Shown: positions 5,759 to 7,230 of the stretch, one piece after another
Layout: each line of letters begins with the position of its first letter
How positions within the stretch are numbered: position 1 is the stretch's first letter
Source: Candidatus Gastranaerophilales bacterium
GTDB taxonomy: Bacteria > Cyanobacteriota > Vampirovibrionia > Gastranaerophilales > Gastranaerophilaceae
Assembly (NCBI GenBank): GCA_021201175.1
Contig: JAJQFK010000149.1
Span: forward strand, 8,760 to 15,989
Length of the DNA stretch: 7,230 nucleotides
Direction of reading: 5' to 3'
Program-made: the position numbers and the translations under genes
The notes under the pieces: generated by a model
What the model saw: the letters and a program-made list of their open reading frames with translations, nothing else
Databases searched by the model: none
Told to the model about the DNA's origin: nothing

Positions 5759-6946
5759 ATGCAAATAGCAGACGGATTAACACAATTATGGTACTCTACA
5801 GGTATCTATAACTTTATAAAAAGTGCCTCAGAACAAGTATGCGGCAATGGATTTGAACAATTCCTCACTCATTTCGGACAGCCGATAATGATTTTAGTAT
5901 GCTGCTTCTTACTGTGGCTCGGGATTAAAAAACAATACGAACCGTTGTTGTTAGTTCCTATCGCATTTGGCGGAATATTATCAAATATTCCGATGCCGTT
6001 AGGAGAAGAAATTGCAGGACCAAATGGATTTTTAGGCATTATATTTGCTGCCGGTATTGATAAGGGACTGTTCCCGTTAATAATTTTCATGGGTGTAGGA
6101 GCTATGACCGATTTTGGTCCTTTGATTGCAAACCCTAAAACATTACTATTAGGCGGAGCAGCACAATTCGGTATTTTCGGAGCTTTATTATTGGCTATTC
6201 TTCTTGGTTTCGATATGCAGGCAGCCGGTTCTATCGGTATTATTGGCGGGGCTGACGGACCTACTTCTATTTATGTAACAGCGAAATTAAAACAAGAACT
6301 TCTTGGTTCTATAGCTGTTGCGGCATATTCTTATATGGCATTGGTTCCGGTTATCCAACCGCCAATAATGAAATTATTAACAACAGAAGCTGAACGTAAA
6401 ATACAAATGAAGCAGTTGAGAGAAGTATCAAAAAGAGAAAAGATTGTATTCCCGATTGCAGTATTAATTCTTTGTTTGATATTTTTACCATCTGCATGCC
6501 CGTTAGTCGGTGCATTAACGTTTGGAAACCTCTGTAAAGAATGCGGTGTTACAGATAGACTGTCAGATACAATGCAAAATGCTTTAATTAATATTGTAAC
6601 AATCTTTTTAGGTTTAACAGTCGGTTCAAAACTGCAAGCAGACCATTTCTTAACAATCGAAACATTAAAAATTCTGCTGCTTGGTATAATTGCATTCTCT
6701 CTGGCAACAGCAGCAGGTTTAATAATGGCAAAGATAATGAATTTATTCTTAAAAGAAAAAATCAATCCTCTTATAGGTTCAGCCGGTGTTTCAGCAGTAC
6801 CTATGGCTGCGCGTGTTGCCAATAAAGTAGGAATGGAAGCAAATCCGCAGAATTTCTTACTTATGCACGCAATGGGCCCGAATGTTGCAGGAGTTATAGG
6901 CAGTGCCGTTGCAGCAGGCGTGCTTTTAGCATTAATTCCTCACTAA
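5759..6946 (+). CDS. oadB: Na+-pumping decarboxylase beta subunit (OadB/GcdB/MmdB family)
   Basis: OadB is the integral membrane subunit that decarboxylates the carboxybiotin of OadA and uses the energy to export Na+. The 395 residues are nearly all hydrophobic, with about nine membrane segments (among them roughly 42-57, 90-112, 128-150, 185-205, 228-246, 274-290, 303-326 and 373-392). Diagnostic motifs are GGILSNIPMPLG (71-82), GAMTDFGPLIANP (114-126), IIGGADGPT with D166 (the aspartate known to be essential for the Klebsiella pump), LGLTVGSKL (284-292) and NPLIGSAGVSAVPMAARVANK (336-356, with S345 at the known Na+-linked position). The protein ends shortly after the HAMGPNVAGVIGS block, as expected. 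It is the last gene of the operon and is followed by a terminator. The family also serves glutaconyl-CoA and methylmalonyl-CoA decarboxylases, but the oadA neighbour points to oxaloacetate. Confidence 0.95.
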   Translation: MQIADGLTQLWYSTGIYNFIKSASEQVCGNGFEQFLTHFGQPIMILVCCFLLWLGIKKQYEPLLLVPIAFGGILSNIPMPLGEEIAGPNGFLGIIFAAGIDKGLFPLIIFMGVGAMTDFGPLIANPKTLLLGGAAQFGIFGALLLAILLGFDMQAAGSIGIIGGADGPTSIYVTAKLKQELLGSIAVAAYSYMALVPVIQPPIMKLLTTEAERKIQMKQLREVSKREKIVFPIAVLILCLIFLPSACPLVGALTFGNLCKECGVTDRLSDTMQNALINIVTIFLGLTVGSKLQADHFLTIETLKILLLGIIAFSLATAAGLIMAKIMNLFLKEKINPLIGSAGVSAVPMAARVANKVGMEANPQNFLLMHAMGPNVAGVIGSAVAAGVLLALIPH

Positions 6947-6957
6947 AAACAACTTCA

Positions 6958-7016
6958 TAGAGATTGCTTAGGCGAAAATTTTTTGAAATGACCAACTAAG
7001 GCAATCTCTATTTTTT
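6958..7016 (+). terminator. Rho-independent terminator of the oad operon
   Basis: TAGAGATTGC (6958-6967) pairs with GCAATCTCTA (7001-7010), and an inner TTAG (6968-6971) pairs with CTAA (6996-6999), leaving one bulged G. The loop is 24 bases. Six T residues follow at 7011-7016. The hairpin begins 12 bases after the oadB stop, so it ends the transcript cleanly. Confidence 0.88.
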
Positions 7017-7052
7017 AACATAATCACTTTACCTTGTATTTACAAAAAATAA

Positions 7053-7088
7053 AAAACAAAGTATACTTTTGTTAAGTATACTTGTTTT
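7053..7088. repeat. tandem palindrome AAGTATACTT x2 that can also form a hairpin
   Basis: AAGTATACTT occurs at 7059-7068 and again at 7074-7083, with centres 15 bp apart. Each copy is its own reverse complement, and the first extends to the 12-bp palindrome AAAGTATACTTT (7058-7069). Because each copy is self-complementary, the two also pair with each other around a TTGTT loop. The stem can extend with AAAAC (7053-7057) against GTTTT (7084-7088), around a bulged A at 7058. The block lies between the terminator and the pilin-like gene, so it could be a double operator for a dimeric regulator or a second AT-rich hairpin terminator. I see no convincing sigma-70 promoter beside it. Confidence 0.6.
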
Positions 7089-7138
7089 ATTAAATAAATA
7101 TACGGGAACATAAATATAAAGTATTGTATTTAATTGAT

Positions 7139-7142
7139 AGGA
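7139..7142 (+). promoter_or_regulatory. ribosome-binding site of the pilin-like gene
   Basis: AGGA lies six bases before the ATG at 7149 and supports that start. Confidence 0.55.
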
Positions 7143-7148
7143 AAAGAC

Positions 7149-7230
7149 ATGAAAAATAGGAAATTAAGGGCATTTTCGCTCGCAGAATTGTTGATATCAC
7201 TGTTAGTGATAAGTATTGTAATGGCAGCAG
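7149..7230 (+). CDS. type IV pilin-like (prepilin) protein, 5' end only
   Basis: The first 27 residues are visible and the gene runs off the window. A short basic leader (MKNRKLRA) is followed by FSLAELLISLLVISIVMAA, the pattern of a class III prepilin signal. Cleavage by the prepilin peptidase would fall between A8 and F9, with the conserved glutamate at mature position +5 (E13) and a hydrophobic helix after it. The usual residue before the cut is Gly, and here it is Ala. Proteins of this kind become type IV pilins, minor pilins or type II secretion pseudopilins; which one cannot be told from this fragment. Confidence 0.85.
   Translation, partial: MKNRKLRAFSLAELLISLLVISIVMAA

Noticed and set aside
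6331..6822. Long open frame on the minus strand across oadB
   Set aside because: It is opposite a conserved membrane protein gene and reflects its codon use; no domain or start signal supports it.
1..7230. CRISPR array, tRNA or rRNA genes, insertion sequence, or phage module
   Set aside because: No evenly spaced repeat-spacer pattern, cloverleaf-like segment, transposase or terminal inverted repeat was seen on either strand.

Overview
The window is AT-rich throughout and every gene is on the + strand. It encodes LPS transport proteins (so a diderm cell), a sodium-pumping decarboxylase of fermentative metabolism, and the start of a prepilin-like protein with an A|FSLAE processing site. Together these suggest an anaerobic, possibly gut-associated diderm bacterium. 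The Gastranaerophilales (Melainabacteria/Vampirovibrionia) fit best, but this is inference from style and gene content. No rRNA or other phylogenetic marker is present to prove it.

Layout. Bases 1-178 are a non-coding, very AT-rich leader with a 16-bp palindrome and an 11-bp direct repeat. Bases 179-1300 encode an uncharacterised 373-aa protein with a CxxC knuckle and a separate DHI...CNxxK segment resembling an HNH nuclease core. Next come lptC (1364-1942) and lptA (1962-2912), the inner-membrane anchor and periplasmic bridge of lipopolysaccharide transport. Bases 2954-3703 encode a monofunctional biotin-protein ligase (birA) that overlaps oadG (3697-3915). These are followed by oadA (3949-5748) and oadB (5759-6946). 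A strong hairpin terminator at 6958-7016 closes the unit. After it lies a regulatory-looking spacer with two copies of the palindrome AAGTATACTT (7059-7083), then the truncated start of a pilin-like gene (7149-7230).

How the genes fit together. OadA, OadB and OadG form a biotin-dependent, membrane-bound decarboxylase that couples decarboxylation of oxaloacetate (or a related 2-oxo acid) to Na+ export. OadA carries the biotin domain (AMKM lysine, residue 565). BirA, encoded just upstream and overlapping oadG by 7 bp, is the enzyme that would attach this biotin, so the operon supplies both the enzyme and its activator. LptC and LptA form a separate envelope module that may be transcribed with the operon or have its own promoter.

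The window is mostly recognisable housekeeping and metabolic genes. The points most worth a second look are the HNH-like orphan, the divergent active site of OadA, the birA-oadGAB coupling, possible leaderless starts of lptC and birA, and the paired palindromes before the pilin-like gene. I did not find a clearly new multi-gene system.
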